From Phytopythium helicoides (Eukaryota; Oomycota; Peronosporomycetes; Pythiales; Pythiaceae), in assembly GCA_024867545.1 (NCBI GenBank), contig JANFNE010000033.1, positions 588,631-652,630 of the forward strand: a stretch of DNA of 64,000 nucleotides, given 5' to 3'. Position numbers and translations under genes: made by a program. Position 1 is the first letter of the stretch, and every line of letters begins with the position of its first letter. Positions 1-10,303 of the stretch are shown here, piece by piece. Under the pieces are notes generated by a model. That model saw nothing but the letters and a program-made list of their open reading frames with translations, did no database searches and had not been told where the DNA came from.

Positions 1-910
1 GATCGCTGGGTCGTAGTTCTTGGCGTGGGAAGTCGAGATTTGCTCAGGTGATATGAGCATGCGGGCGGGTGAGCACGACTTGCACACTGCAGCGCCGCAC
101 TTGCGACAATGGTGCCTCCGGTTCTTGATGTCAAAGTCCTCGCTACAGATGGAGCATTTGGGCGTGTCTGCGTACCGGCCGCGCGTCAGACGCGACGAAA
201 TGCTGCTGTCCGACATGGTGGCTCTTGGCGCACCCGAGCTGGATTGGCTGTCGCTGCTGCCAACACTGTCGCGCGCCAACATGTCGTTTGCCGAGTACGG
301 CCTGCGGTTGCCCGAGGTGCGCGACCTGACCTGGTGGATTCTCGCCCGCCGCGCTCGTGAGCACTGACGGCGTGGATTCATGTCGATGAAGGCGCTGACT
401 CTGGTGTGCCGAGCCGCCGTTCTTGAGCTTGAGGTGCGCCTTGAGCAGCTTCCTTCGCTTCTTATCGTCGGGTATGAGCTGCGCGAGCTGCGGCAGCATG
501 TGCTCGAGCATGATGCCGCTGCCGAAGTAGGTCTCTAGTCGCGCGACGAAGAGCGCGGCCTTGAGCTCGCCCTGTCCGTACGCCTTGCAGTCGCGCTTGA
601 AGCCCGCGACGACCTCGTCGTTGTCTCGGTTGGCGCCGCGCACGGCCGCCAGCATGCGCTTGTAGATGGCCGAGGCCTCGTCGCCGCTGGCGGCGGGCGG
701 CACCTCCAGCTTGGGCTTGTCGCCCTGCTCCTCGGGCTCCCTGTCCTTCTTCTTCTTCTTCTTCTTCTTCTTGGCCTTGGCGGCCGCGCCGGTCCTGCTG
801 CGCCGCAGCGCCTCCGACGGCGGCGCGGCCGCCACGTCCAGTCGGTGGCCGCAGTGCGCGCAGAAGCGCGCGTTGCCCGTCGTGGAGCCGCACGCGGGGC
901 ACAGCGCCAT
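1..910 (-). CDS. FYVE-like zinc-finger protein with N-terminal zinc ribbon (partial, one frame break)
   Basis: The minus-strand start at 910 opens with a zinc ribbon (CPACG...CAHCG, residues 4-20). A nine-lysine run follows, then a helical domain of about 90 residues with F-K-x2-C-K-x-Y and a PD-x2-KRR motif. After about position 430 the reading frame shifts by one base. In the new frame a Ser-rich linker leads into CSIC...RRHHCRKCG...VCKSC, the Cys/His pattern of FYVE zinc fingers, at about positions 161-70. The RRHHCRKCG core is the phosphoinositide-binding signature of FYVE domains, but the usual upstream WxxD is absent, so membrane PI3P binding is only an inference. The gene runs off the left edge. 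No intron of the right length and phase was found for the frame change (it needs one base skipped somewhere between about 430 and 300), so a 1-nt insertion or sequence error is the simplest reading. Confidence 0.6.
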
Positions 911-1093
911 GGCGCCTGTCTCCTGGCTCGGCCACTAGGGAAATAATGGGGGCTCACATTGGGGGAAAGCAGCGGGCTGCGTCCCGGAAAAACCGCGCGA
1001 GCATCCGGTTTACGCCACCCGGCGACAATCGCACAAGACGTGTCGCAAGGGGAAACCTCACCCACTTAAAGCAGACCACAGCGCGCGCCGAAG

Positions 1094-1846
1094 ATGCCGA
1101 AGGTGGCGCTGGTGACGGGCGGCAGCCGCGGCATCGGCCTGGCCGTCGCGCGCCGCCTGCACCGCGACGGGTGGGCCGTGGCGCTCACCAGCCGCTCGCT
1201 CGCGCGCTCCGAGGCGGCCGCGCGCGCCATCGCGGGCGGCGGCGACCTGCGGCGGCTGCTGCCGCTCGAGTACGCGGCGCCGACGCGCGCCGACGAGGCG
1301 CAGGACGCGGCCGCGGACGTCGTGGCGCGCGTGGGCAGCGAGCTGGGCGGCGTGTCGGCGCTCGTGAACGCGGCCGGCGTGTCCAGGGACAGCCTGCTGC
1401 TGCGCCTGCGCGACGCAGAGTTGGACGAGCTGCTGCTCACGAACCTCGTGGGGCCGCTGCAGATGGCGCGCGCGGTCGCCAAGGGCATGATGCAGCGCCG
1501 CCACGGCAGCATCGTCAACATCGGCAGCGTCGTCGGCGCGGCCGGCAACGTCGGGCAGACCGCCTACAGCGCGTCCAAGGCCGCGCTCGTGGGCGCCACC
1601 AAGTCGCTCGCCAAGGAGCTCGGCAGCCGCAACATCCGTGTCAACCTCGTCGAGCCGGGCTTCATCGACACCGACATGACGGCGGCCATGGCCGACGCCG
1701 CCAAGCAGCGCACCCTCGCCAACATCCCGCTCGCGAGGCTCGGACAGCCGGACGAGGTCGCCAACCTGGTGGCGTTCTTGGCAGGCGACGAAGCCTCCTA
1801 CATCACCGGTCAGTGTATCCGGATCGATGGCGGGCTCATCATTTAG
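1094..1846 (+). CDS. CBR4/FabG-like 3-oxoacyl-ACP reductase (short-chain dehydrogenase)
   Basis: This is a 250-residue classical short-chain dehydrogenase/reductase. Its features are the TGGSRGIG dinucleotide-binding loop (8-15), NAAG (92-95) and the catalytic tetrad N117, S145, Y158 and K162 within YSASK. It ends in the family's IRIDGG. The overall pattern resembles mammalian CBR4 and bacterial FabG, which use NADPH to reduce 3-ketoacyl-ACP (CBR4 also reduces quinones). The role is therefore probably mitochondrial or cytosolic type II fatty-acid synthesis. Length is normal, no intron is needed, and the first ATG places the Rossmann loop at the expected distance. No long targeting leader is visible. 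It is divergent from the FYVE-like gene (183 bp apart) and converges on SAS-6, with only about 60 bp between stops. Confidence 0.88.
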   Translation: MPKVALVTGGSRGIGLAVARRLHRDGWAVALTSRSLARSEAAARAIAGGGDLRRLLPLEYAAPTRADEAQDAAADVVARVGSELGGVSALVNAAGVSRDSLLLRLRDAELDELLLTNLVGPLQMARAVAKGMMQRRHGSIVNIGSVVGAAGNVGQTAYSASKAALVGATKSLAKELGSRNIRVNLVEPGFIDTDMTAAMADAAKQRTLANIPLARLGQPDEVANLVAFLAGDEASYITGQCIRIDGGLII

Positions 1847-1907
1847 CAAGTGGCAGCGAGGGCAAACGAGCTTTCGATTTTAAAAAACTAGTGTTTGGCA
1901 ATGTACG

Positions 1908-4182
1908 CTACTGGGAGGTGAACTGCGTTGTTGGCCGTGCGTCCGCACCAGAAAACTTCTGGTCGTTTCCAGCGCACGTATTCACTGTCAGCGAACGGAT
2001 CAAGGATTGTGCACAACAGCAGCACTTTACCTTGTCAGAAGGCCGAAATGACAAAACAGAAGGGTGAGCGCCTGCTCGCCGATGGTGTGCGAGCTGTGCT
2101 TCGTTGATTTCCTTGTTTAGCCACGCAATCACTGCAGGAGAGTGGAAGCGTCAGATGTCAACGAAAACAGCCAAGAAGGAATTGGACCTCAACCCACCTT
2201 GCTGATTCGATGCGAGCAACTTGTTGCTATCCTCTAGCTTTTGGCTAAGGTCCTTGATGGTCGTCTTGCAGTAGACACAACAAACATCAGCAAACCACCC
2301 GGTGAGCAAAAAACCATTTTTTTTTTCTTACCTTGAGCGAGTCGATGTGGTCATCGCGCTTGCGCAGGTCGTCGCGAGTCGACTTGAGCTGCAGCATCAG
2401 CTCCTCTCGCTGCAACTGTTTTTCTTCGACGACCTGCTCCTGCTGTTTAATGATCTTGGTCTTCATCTTGATCTTGGATTTGAGTGCGCGGCTTTCGTTT
2501 TGGATCCGCTCAATAATTTCGTTGCCCTAGCGATTTGCAGATGAAACAGTTAGTGGATACCTCCAACGGCACGTCCTATGAAATACCTACCTTATTGATT
2601 TCAGAGATGCTCAGCTCGAGCTTCTGTTGCAGGCGAGCGTGGTTGTCGCGATACATTTTGAGTGACTCCTCAACCTCCTGGTTATGGCCCTGCGCTGCTT
2701 GAAGCATTTCTGTTGTCTTGGTGATCACCTCCTCCTTGTCGGCGAGCTGCTGCTGCAGACCGTTTGCCCGCATTTGCAACATGTTGATCTGCTTTTCCTG
2801 CTCGAACGCCTTTTGGTCAAGCTGCTTGTTTTCTGAACGCAGTGCCTCGAGTTCTCGCGCAAGAATGGATTTGTTTTCACCGAGGTCCGTTGACTGTACG
2901 CGCAACTGGTCGATCAAGAGCTCGTGCTGATACTTTTCCTTACTCAATGTCTGCACAAGTGCCTCGTTCTTGTCTGACTTCTCTTTCAGTGCTTTCAGCT
3001 AACGTCGCGCGACGAAGGAATCTGTGAGATACAATACTCACAATTTAAGGCACAAATAAACACCCTCACCTCGGCCTCGAACTTTTGTGTAAGTGCGTCG
3101 ATTTTGGCGTTGAGCTCGTCTTCGCGCTTCTTCAAAATTGCGGAGGCTTCGTTTCTCTGAAGGGACAAATGCGGTTAATGAGAGTCGCTTTGGCAACAGT
3201 TCACCGCATTTTTCACCTCACCTGCAAGCTCAAATCGTCCGCGTACCGCAATTTTTCTTGAGATAGAAAGGCATCTGTCTGCTGCTGTAGCGTATCGAGT
3301 TGCTTCTGCAGGTCCGCCTCGTTCCGAGCACGCTCATCGCGGTCCACCGTTGTCTGTCGAAGCCTCAACGAAAGCGAGCGCTTCTCCGCATTCACCTGCG
3401 CAAGACGTGCAGCGAGGTATGTCTTGACGGCAGCGTCATCGCCCGGGAAGAACTGCAGTGACAGGTGGGTCAGGTGCTTGAACTGGTTTGTCTCGACAAT
3501 GCTGAAGACCGACTGGCCCTCACGGTTGCACGTGTTGAGCACCGCCAGGTAGCTGCTCACAGTAGGAAGAGACGTCAGCATGCGGACGAATGAGAACCTC
3601 GGCAGCAAATGTCTGACAACGCCCACCTGAGTGGCGTGGGGCCTTGCGAGCGCTTCATTTGTGCGTGCGCTTCGGCCCTAGCGTCCTGCGCGGACTTGTC
3701 GTCATCCTCTTCGCCCTCTCCATCCGACGCTGGCGCACTCTTGGCACCAGCATCTGCGTCCTCTCGCTCGGGCAGCCACTTGCTGTCCTTGAGGCAGCAC
3801 TCGAGCAGCTCGATGAGGTTGGCAGGGAAGCTGGCGAAGTCCACGAGCAACCGCTGCTGCGCCTTGAGCTCGTGGAACTCCTCCTCCGACACGCTCCAGA
3901 GGAACAGGAAGAATGGGTCCACGCCGTCGTCGTCCGTCACCTCGACGCGCAGCACGCGCTCCTTCTGCCCGCTCGCCGTGTTCTGCTGCCGTCGCGAGCA
4001 CAAAATCCGTCAGCTCGAGCGCATTAAACCGCAAACGCGAGCGGAGAAACCGCGAGACGCACGCGCACGCCGCGCAGCAGCCGCACGGTCAGCGGCAGCA
4101 GCTTCTCATCGCGGTCCGCGTACTGCACGAGCACGTGGAAGCGCCGGTCGAACAGCGGCGCCTCGCGCTCGAACGTCTCCAT
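1908..4182 (-). CDS. SAS6: SAS-6 centriole cartwheel protein, eight exons
   Basis: Minus-strand exons fit 4182-4069, 3985-3627, 3552-3222, 3156-3070, 2998-2591, 2526-2332, 2264-2198 and 2131-1908. They join in phase to 594 residues. The N-terminal head domain contains PLFDRRFHVLVQYADR and DPFFLFLWSVSEEEFHELK, and exon 3 carries the family signature SIVETNQFKHLTHLSL. A long coiled coil follows in exons 3-7, and the last exon holds VIAWLNKEINEAQL, matching the conserved WLNKE motif near the end of animal SAS-6. SAS-6 dimers form the nine-fold cartwheel that templates basal bodies, here presumably for zoospore flagella. Introns are about 53-84 bp with GT/AG ends. The last residues after FRPSDK could contain one more intron (a GTAAAG donor), so the C-terminus is the least certain part. 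Confidence 0.92.
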
Positions 4183-4433
4183 GGTCTGCGGGGGCGTTCC
4201 TGTTGGAGGAGGTGGTGCGAAATTTTGAATTTTAGCTTCTTTGGAATTTGTGACAGATGCCGTAGGGTATACAGAGCGCAAGGTTCGCGCTTTACGACGC
4301 GCCGAATTTTGACGGATTTCGCGCGGCTGCATGCGGCGACTCCGTTGCTGGTGACCGACCGCGTATGAGATGAACGACGCGAGCTCGATGAAGCACACGA
4401 ATAATGAATTATTGTTTCTACCTGATGTGGGAA

Positions 4434-5922
4434 CTAGAACCCGCGCTCGTTGCTGGTCGTGGACGAGTGCCGGTCTGGAATGATGGGCATCATGGACGTC
4501 GGCATGGGCATGACGCGCTTGCTGTTCATGCGCGCACTGGAGGGTCCGAGGCTCTCGGTTTTCACGGAGCTATGGTCGCGCTTGGACTTGTTCCCACCGG
4601 TACTCATGGCTGGACCTGTCGAGTTGTTGTTGCCATTCGTCATTCTTGATGCGCGACTGGCTCCGCCGGTCACCTTGGACCCGTTGGTCGATGTCAGCAC
4701 ACGGTTTCGCAGCGTGACGACGACTGCGGTCGTGGACAGCCAAAAGCAGACTAGAATGGATCCGTGGGATGCCACAACTGCTGCTTGGGACCCTTTGACG
4801 ACGAAGCGACTCGACTCACTGTAGTTCTCTTCCGAGTATGTGTAGGTGGCGGCCCCCATGCCCGAGTAGTGAGTCCCGCACACAGCAACGCCCATGATGA
4901 GCGCACTTGCAAAGCGGAGGCTTTCGAACTGCGGCCAGAATGTGAGCTGGTGACCATCAGCATTTAGTTAGCCACGGAGTCGGGCGGGTCTGCATCAAGG
5001 ACCTACGAGTCACTCACCGCTCGAAAGAGAATCCAAAACGCGGCGTTAGCAGTGAAGAAGGCGATGCAAACGGACAGCGCGACGATGCCAGGGTGGAACG
5101 ACATGTCGGCGTTCGTGCGTTGTGCCATCATACCGAGGTAGTGCATGCCGAGAACGCCTAGAGCAGCGAAGAGACCGCCAACCATAATTCGCCACAGTCG
5201 AGAGAAAAGTGCAATCAGCTTGATCTTGCGGCCGACTTGAGATTTACGCATAACTGCGTCCATGGTTAGATCTTTTAGACCTTTCATCTGTAAAGAGGCG
5301 AAAAGCACGAAACATGAGATCACACCACGGCACAACAAATAGAAATACAGCTTGGTCGAACCAGAATCTCTTTCCGTCGCGCCTGCTCCATCTCGAGAAA
5401 GAACGGGTCTGTCGACGCGATCTTGAGACCCGTGAACACGCCGCCAACCGCAAAGATGAACGACAGAATCGTGAGGCCAAGCTCGAAGTCCACTTCGAGT
5501 AGCACACCATTATTCAGGTGCAGCTCAAGCGCGTTCATGCCCGTGAAGTGCATGCTCCAGATACCGCAGCCTCCGAGCGCGACGGACGCAAGAAACAAAT
5601 AAAACAGTTTGCTTTGCTTCTTCTCCTGCATCCGCCATTGTTCCATAAGCTGGATCGCTGGTAGAAAAAGAGGAGGAGTTAAGCGATTGGATGGGTGTTA
5701 TATCACACGAGCGTGACAACACGTACTGCAGTAGCTCCCCGTGACTGCAATTATATACGAGAGCGATATGGTGTCTATCGCCCAGTGCTGCTCAACGGTA
5801 TGACGAGCCGCTCCCGGGTGCTCCATTGCGCTCGACAAGGCCGTCCCGACGTGGGGTACGCTCGCCAATCCAAGGCTGTAAGGAAGTGTTGGAGGCAGTG
5901 CGGGTGCAGGTGGGATGACCAA
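4434..5922 (-). CDS. MHYT-domain integral membrane protein, four exons
   Basis: Exons 5922-5727, 5657-5362, 5287-5018 and 4946-4434 join in phase to 424 residues; a start at 5826 (392 residues) is equally possible. Three MHYT-type repeats are present: GIWSMHFTGM in exon 2, LGMHYLGMM in exon 3 and VCGTHYSGM in exon 4. Each sits at the end of a hydrophobic helix, and about seven membrane spans are visible overall. MHYT domains were described in bacterial signalling proteins as putative sensors in which the Met/His residues bind a metal (copper proposed) near the membrane surface. No GGDEF, EAL or kinase domain follows here; the cytoplasmic tail is Ser/Thr-rich and low in complexity. The first intron has an ideal GTACGT donor. 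The gene is divergent from the TBC gene. Confidence 0.85.
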
Positions 5923-6257
5923 TTTGGTGTGAAATCTTGGAAAAGGTCAGTAATAGACATTGCGTCAACGAAGTCGGAGACATTCGGAGAAGTCGGAGTC
6001 GCTCTCCTAAAATACTCGTCGACAAGGGCAAACGCTGCTCTTTGCTCCCTGTAGCCGAAATGGTCGCCGCAACCTTGCTCGCAGTGCATGACGAAAAAGT
6101 CCAGCAGCCGACTTCAACTCGCGGCCGCTGTATCCGTTCTGACAGGTCCCTGCGTGGCCCACACCACCGAACGTTCTTCATCACGCTCCTACAAAGGCGG
6201 AAACCGCCTTCTTGACATACAGTCACTCGCCTTTCTCGACCGGAAGAAGCCCCCGCG
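5923..6257. other. Divergent intergenic region between the MHYT and TBC genes
   Basis: About 335 bp separate the two divergent starts. Short open frames on both strands here have no recognisable domain or codon pattern. It probably holds both promoters. No convincing TATA box or oomycete initiator match was found. Confidence 0.4.
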
Positions 6258-8072
6258 ATGGACGAGAGCGCCCCCGAGCGCCGCCACGGGCTGCGGCTCG
6301 CGTGTTTCCGGCCGCTGCGGCGCTTCCGAGTGGCCGAGCGCGGCGATGAGCGCGCGATCGCGGCGCGGGACCCGCGGCCGGCGCTGTCGGCGAGTCGGCG
6401 CGGCGCGCGGCAGCCGCTGGCGTGCGACTGCGAGCCGCAGCTGCTGCGCTGCCACGTGGGCGCCCTGGACGCGCGCTCGCTCGGCGAGCAGGCGCAGATG
6501 GAGGAGCAGCACCTCGCGCGCCTGCGCAAGTGGGCGGACAAGTTCGAGGCGCGCGACTGGACGCAGCCGCGCGTCTGCCAGAAGTGGAAGGAGAACCAGC
6601 GCCGCTTCCAGGAAGAGGACGACGAGCAGCGGCGCAAGGCGCTCGCGCGCTCGGGGTCCTGGACCGACGTCGATGACTCGGACGAGGACGACAGTAAGCA
6701 GTCGCCCTCCAAAGCCGCCGGTCAGGCCGTGCGCCAGGCACTCACCAACCTCACGTCGGCCGCCGAGGGGCTGCTCCAGTCGCGCCAGTTCGACAACCTC
6801 GTGCGCTCGGGTGTCCCACCACAGCTGCGCGGACAGGTGTGGTGGATGTGCAGCGGCGCGGCCGAGAAGAAGGCGGCGGCCGACGAGTCGTACCCGATGC
6901 TGGTGCAGCGGCTCAGCACGCTGAGCAAGAGCACGGCCATGGACATCGAAAAGGACTTGCCGCGCACCTTTCCGACGGACCTCAGCCAGAGTCAAGATAT
7001 GAGTGCGAGTCTCGGACCGGTAGGCGTCAGTGGCGTGTGGGAGAATGATAGTGCGCGCCGCCGGTACAAGAGCATCAGTGAGCTCCGCCGCGTGCTTCAG
7101 GCATATTCGCTGCGAAACCCAGCGATCGGGTACTGCCAGAGCATGAACTTCTTGGCGGCCGTGCTGCTTCATCAAATGGAAGAAGAAGAGGCGTTTTGGG
7201 TGCTGGCGGCGATCGTTGAGGACCTCACGCCACTCTACCACACTCGGAGCATGGCAGGAAGTCGCGCTGACCAGCGCGTCTTTTCCGACCTGGTACAGCA
7301 GAAGCTGCCGACGTTGTACCAGCACATGGAGCGGCTTGGAGTCGACTTTGAGCCTTTCACGCTCAAGTGGTTCCTCTGCCTCTTCCTGAACACGCTGCCG
7401 TTCGAACCTGTCATGCGAATTTGGGACGTTTTCTTTTGCGAAGGAAGTCACGTGCTGCTACGCGTGGGGTTGGCGTTGCTGAAGTTGAACCAGCCACGTA
7501 TCCTTGCGTGTGATGACGCCTTTGACGTCTACGAGATGTTCAAGCTCTCGCATGATATGCTCCAGGCAGTGACGGCGCCGTACCGCTCAGGCTTGTTGAA
7601 TCGCGACGAATGTGTTTGCGATACACTCATTCGCTTAGCGATGGACAAGTCGTTTGTTGGTCCGATTCCGTTCGACTCGCTGCATGAGCTCCGCATGTAT
7701 TACCGAGGCGAAATCGAGGAAGAGCTTCGTGCTGCCGATGCAAGACGGCAGGAGCAGGCACGAACTAACGCCTCACGCATATCAAACGCAGGGTCCGAGA
7801 AAAGCAGCAAATATGGCCACCAGTCGGCTGCAAAGTGCAATACCAAGGACACTGACTCTGATGCGATCGAGGATTCCACCTCGAGCGACACAAGCAGCAC
7901 GGAGCGCGAGCGGCGGGAGTACGACTTTGTGGAGGAGTACGCGAATCGCGACTCAGAGATCTCCATGTCTGCACGTATCCACTTCTTCGACCTGTACGAT
8001 AGCGATGACGCGATCGACTATTTTATTGACGTCAAGTACGACCTCACGTGCGCGCTGCCACCTTGCCGGTAG
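6258..8072 (+). CDS. TBC-domain Rab GTPase-activating protein
   Basis: This is a 604-residue intronless protein. Residues 184-195 (SGVPPQLRGQVW) open a TBC domain. Its catalytic arginine finger is R236 in IEKDLPRTFP and its glutamine finger is Q294 in GYCQSMNFLAA, so GAP activity should be intact. The domain continues to about residue 450 with the typical FLCLF...P..RIWDVFF box. TBC proteins accelerate GTP hydrolysis by Rab proteins and so switch off vesicle-transport steps. The N-terminal 180 residues are charged and Arg/Glu-rich with no known domain. The C-terminal tail has acidic Ser-rich stretches (about 520-580) and an Asp/Tyr-rich end. The ATG at 6258 is the first in frame after the intergenic region; a downstream start would still keep the TBC domain. 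Confidence 0.9.
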   Translation: MDESAPERRHGLRLACFRPLRRFRVAERGDERAIAARDPRPALSASRRGARQPLACDCEPQLLRCHVGALDARSLGEQAQMEEQHLARLRKWADKFEARDWTQPRVCQKWKENQRRFQEEDDEQRRKALARSGSWTDVDDSDEDDSKQSPSKAAGQAVRQALTNLTSAAEGLLQSRQFDNLVRSGVPPQLRGQVWWMCSGAAEKKAAADESYPMLVQRLSTLSKSTAMDIEKDLPRTFPTDLSQSQDMSASLGPVGVSGVWENDSARRRYKSISELRRVLQAYSLRNPAIGYCQSMNFLAAVLLHQMEEEEAFWVLAAIVEDLTPLYHTRSMAGSRADQRVFSDLVQQKLPTLYQHMERLGVDFEPFTLKWFLCLFLNTLPFEPVMRIWDVFFCEGSHVLLRVGLALLKLNQPRILACDDAFDVYEMFKLSHDMLQAVTAPYRSGLLNRDECVCDTLIRLAMDKSFVGPIPFDSLHELRMYYRGEIEEELRAADARRQEQARTNASRISNAGSEKSSKYGHQSAAKCNTKDTDSDAIEDSTSSDTSSTERERREYDFVEEYANRDSEISMSARIHFFDLYDSDDAIDYFIDVKYDLTCALPPCR

Positions 8073-8186
8073 AGCGGAAGCTTTCTCGGAGAAACAATGT
8101 AGTGCACGGGACACTTTTTTCATTTGCGTAATAGCGTTGCGACTGATGTACATTTCGCTCGACTCACTGGAGTGGGTGCGTCGCAC

Positions 8187-9296
8187 TCAATTGTTGTTGG
8201 CTTTGGAGCGCAGCGCGCTGAAGAGAAAGTCGACCGCGGTCGCGTAGACCTTGTCCTCGCGCGGGTCGTAGTGCTCGCCGTCAACCTTGAGTACGCTGCA
8301 CGGACCGGGGTATTTGGTCGCGAGCTCCTCGCTCTGGTCGGGTGACACGTACCGATCCCTGGTGCCAGCGATGAAGAGCGCAGGGATGTTGCAGCCGGCG
8401 ACAAATTCGATGGGACGCAGCAGGTCAATGTCGACCTCGGTCCGCTTCTTGACGCTCTGGTTGATCGCCGCGAGCGCGACCTTCATGATGGACTTGGGCA
8501 CGGGGAATCCCTCCTCCTGCATTGTGCGCAGCATGCCCTCGTTCATCTGCGCCATGGTGGCATAGCCTCCGTCGATGACGATGCCTCGGATGGGCTTGCC
8601 CATGGTATTGATGTTGGCGGGACGGAGGTCGTGCGGCAGCGAGTCGAACTTGCTCTGCGCCTTCTTGTCGAGCTGCACGAGCGAACGCGAGGCGACGTTG
8701 ACGATCGCCGGGAACGTGCCCATGCTGTGCGCGAAGATGACGAAGGACGTGACGGCGTCGTTGGCCTCGAGCGCCTGCAGCACGGCGTTGAGGTCGCGCG
8801 CCTCGTTCCAGCCCATGGTCACGTACACGCCGTCGCTGAGCCCGGATCCGCAGAAGTCGAATGCGAGCACGGACATGCCGCGGCGCAGCGCGTGGTCGCG
8901 CACGCGCAGGGCGTCGACGCGCGAGCCGATGTTGGAGTGCAGGTAGACGAGGCACGGCGCGTGCACTGGCTGGTCGTCGGCGTCGAGGATCTGCCAGTGC
9001 GAGCACTCGAGGCGCAGCTCTCGGTCGTTGCGCACCGAGAAGTCGTCTCTGCGCACGGTCTGCTTGGCGGCGGCGGGGTCGTCCAGGTCGGCGAGGAGCG
9101 GGAAGCTGGCGGGTCCGAGCGCCTCGAGCGCGTAGCTGGCGCGCTTGGGGCGGATGACGAGCTGCACCACGTCGCGGTAGCCGCTGCCCAGCATCTTCTT
9201 GACGCTGGCGTCGCCGGTGCCGCCCAGGCGCTGCAGCTCGGCCTCCAGCTCGCCCTCGGCGAAGATGTCGACGCCGCTCGACACGCCGTTGCCCAT
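8187..9296 (-). CDS. Alpha/beta-hydrolase with N-myristoylation signal
   Basis: This is a 369-residue single-exon protein. The core has an oxyanion-type loop YLHSNIGSR (118-126), the nucleophile elbow AHSMG with S191, an acid in GTRDR (D314) and a histidine in DGEHYD (H342), so the Ser-Asp-His triad is complete. The elbow starts with Ala instead of the usual Gly (AxSxG). The closest general type is the serine-aminopeptidase or monoacylglycerol-lipase-like hydrolase fold; the substrate cannot be read from sequence. The N-terminus MGNGVSS fits the N-myristoylation consensus (Gly2, Ser6), which predicts membrane tethering. It converges on the TBC gene with about 115 bp between stops. Confidence 0.85.
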   Translation of the reverse strand: MGNGVSSGVDIFAEGELEAELQRLGGTGDASVKKMLGSGYRDVVQLVIRPKRASYALEALGPASFPLLADLDDPAAAKQTVRRDDFSVRNDRELRLECSHWQILDADDQPVHAPCLVYLHSNIGSRVDALRVRDHALRRGMSVLAFDFCGSGLSDGVYVTMGWNEARDLNAVLQALEANDAVTSFVIFAHSMGTFPAIVNVASRSLVQLDKKAQSKFDSLPHDLRPANINTMGKPIRGIVIDGGYATMAQMNEGMLRTMQEEGFPVPKSIMKVALAAINQSVKKRTEVDIDLLRPIEFVAGCNIPALFIAGTRDRYVSPDQSEELATKYPGPCSVLKVDGEHYDPREDKVYATAVDFLFSALRSKANNN

Positions 9297-9513
9297 GGCG
9301 AGTCGATTGAGGTCTGAGCGCCGGTTGATGGAGCCGGGAAACTGACGTGCAGCCCAGCATTGAACTTGGGGTTAAACCAGTACAATACGTCTAAATAACC
9401 ACGAAAGTACTGTCTTAGAGGCGTGACGGCGCATAGAGACGCCGAGGGAACCCCCGCGGTGTCTTGGATACCGAAAAAGGGAGAAGCCCAAGGGAAACCT
9501 AAAGGAGAAGAAG

Positions 9514-10189
9514 ATGCTGGCGAGACGCGCGGCGACGACGGCCGCCAGGGCGGCGCGCAGTCGCTCGGTGCACGCGACGGGCGCGCGCGCGTTCCTGGTG
9601 CGCGGGCTGGACGACGTGCGGGCGGCGCGGCGCGAGGTGCTGACGGAGGGCGGCGCGCTGCAGAGCCGGTGGGTGCGCGCGTTTGGCCGCGGTCGCTTGC
9701 GGAGGTTGCGGAGGTGCTGGGGCTGACGCGTGGCGCGACGACAGCCGCTACCTGGTGCGCGGGGACGACTGCGGGTTCTCGATCCAGCATGAGGTGCTCA
9801 AGAAGGGCGCGACGCTGCGCCTGACCTTCTCCAACCACGTGTACGCCGTGCTGGTCACGCGCGGCGCCGGACGCGTGCAGCTGCTCGAGGCCTCGGGCCG
9901 TGTCGAGGAGGGAGAGGTGTGCGAGCTGCGCGAGGGATCGCTCTTCGCGCTCAACGCGGCCGAGGTGGCAGAGCTGGCCGCAGACTCGGACGAGCTCGAG
10001 TTCGTCAGCGTCATGAACCCGCCGCTGTTCGGCGCAGAGGAGCGCCTCGACAACGGCGTGTTCCCGGTTGTCGACGCAGACGGCATCGAGCACGAGTCCT
10101 ACGACCACACGTCCGTGCGCCGGCTATTCGAGGTGCCGTCGGCGCTCAAGGGCGGCAGCGCGCCCCTCAAGGACGACCCGCTCTTCTAA
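9514..10189 (+). CDS. Ectoine-synthase-like (EctC) cupin protein lacking the known metal ligands
   Basis: Exons 9514-9668 and 9745-10189 join in phase to 199 residues. The 76-bp intron has a GTGGGT donor, a GCTGAC branch site and a CAG acceptor. From residue 27 the protein follows the EctC pattern: FLVRGLDDVRAARREV, then LQSRRYLVR...GFS, SNHVYAV, G-x-G, EGSLFAL, and VMNPPLFGAE...DNGVFPV. EctC closes the ring of ectoine, a compatible solute, from N-gamma-acetyl-diaminobutyrate. The three residues reported to hold iron in bacterial EctC (Glu57, Tyr85, His93) align here with Y85, F119 and A127, so the canonical site is lost. The first about 22 residues are Ala/Arg-rich without acids, a mitochondrial-type leader. 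No ectA or ectB partner lies nearby. Assignment to the fold is firm; ectoine synthesis is doubtful. Confidence 0.75.
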
Positions 10190-10303
10190 GCGGCGACCAG
10201 CGACTTCCCAGCCACGACGATCCATCGCCCCGTTCGTTACGGGAGCAGCAATATCAGCCGAGGAAATTGAGAAATATGGCCACTGTTGGGGTTTTGCAAG
10301 TCT

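Noticed and set aside
666..938. Plus-strand open frame with a Phe run
   Set aside because: It is the complement of the Lys run in the FYVE-like gene on the minus strand.
9683..9744. Reading the ectoine-synthase-like gene as starting at 9683
   Set aside because: That frame reads through the intron. The spliced version restores the family sequence LQSRRYLVR across the junction.
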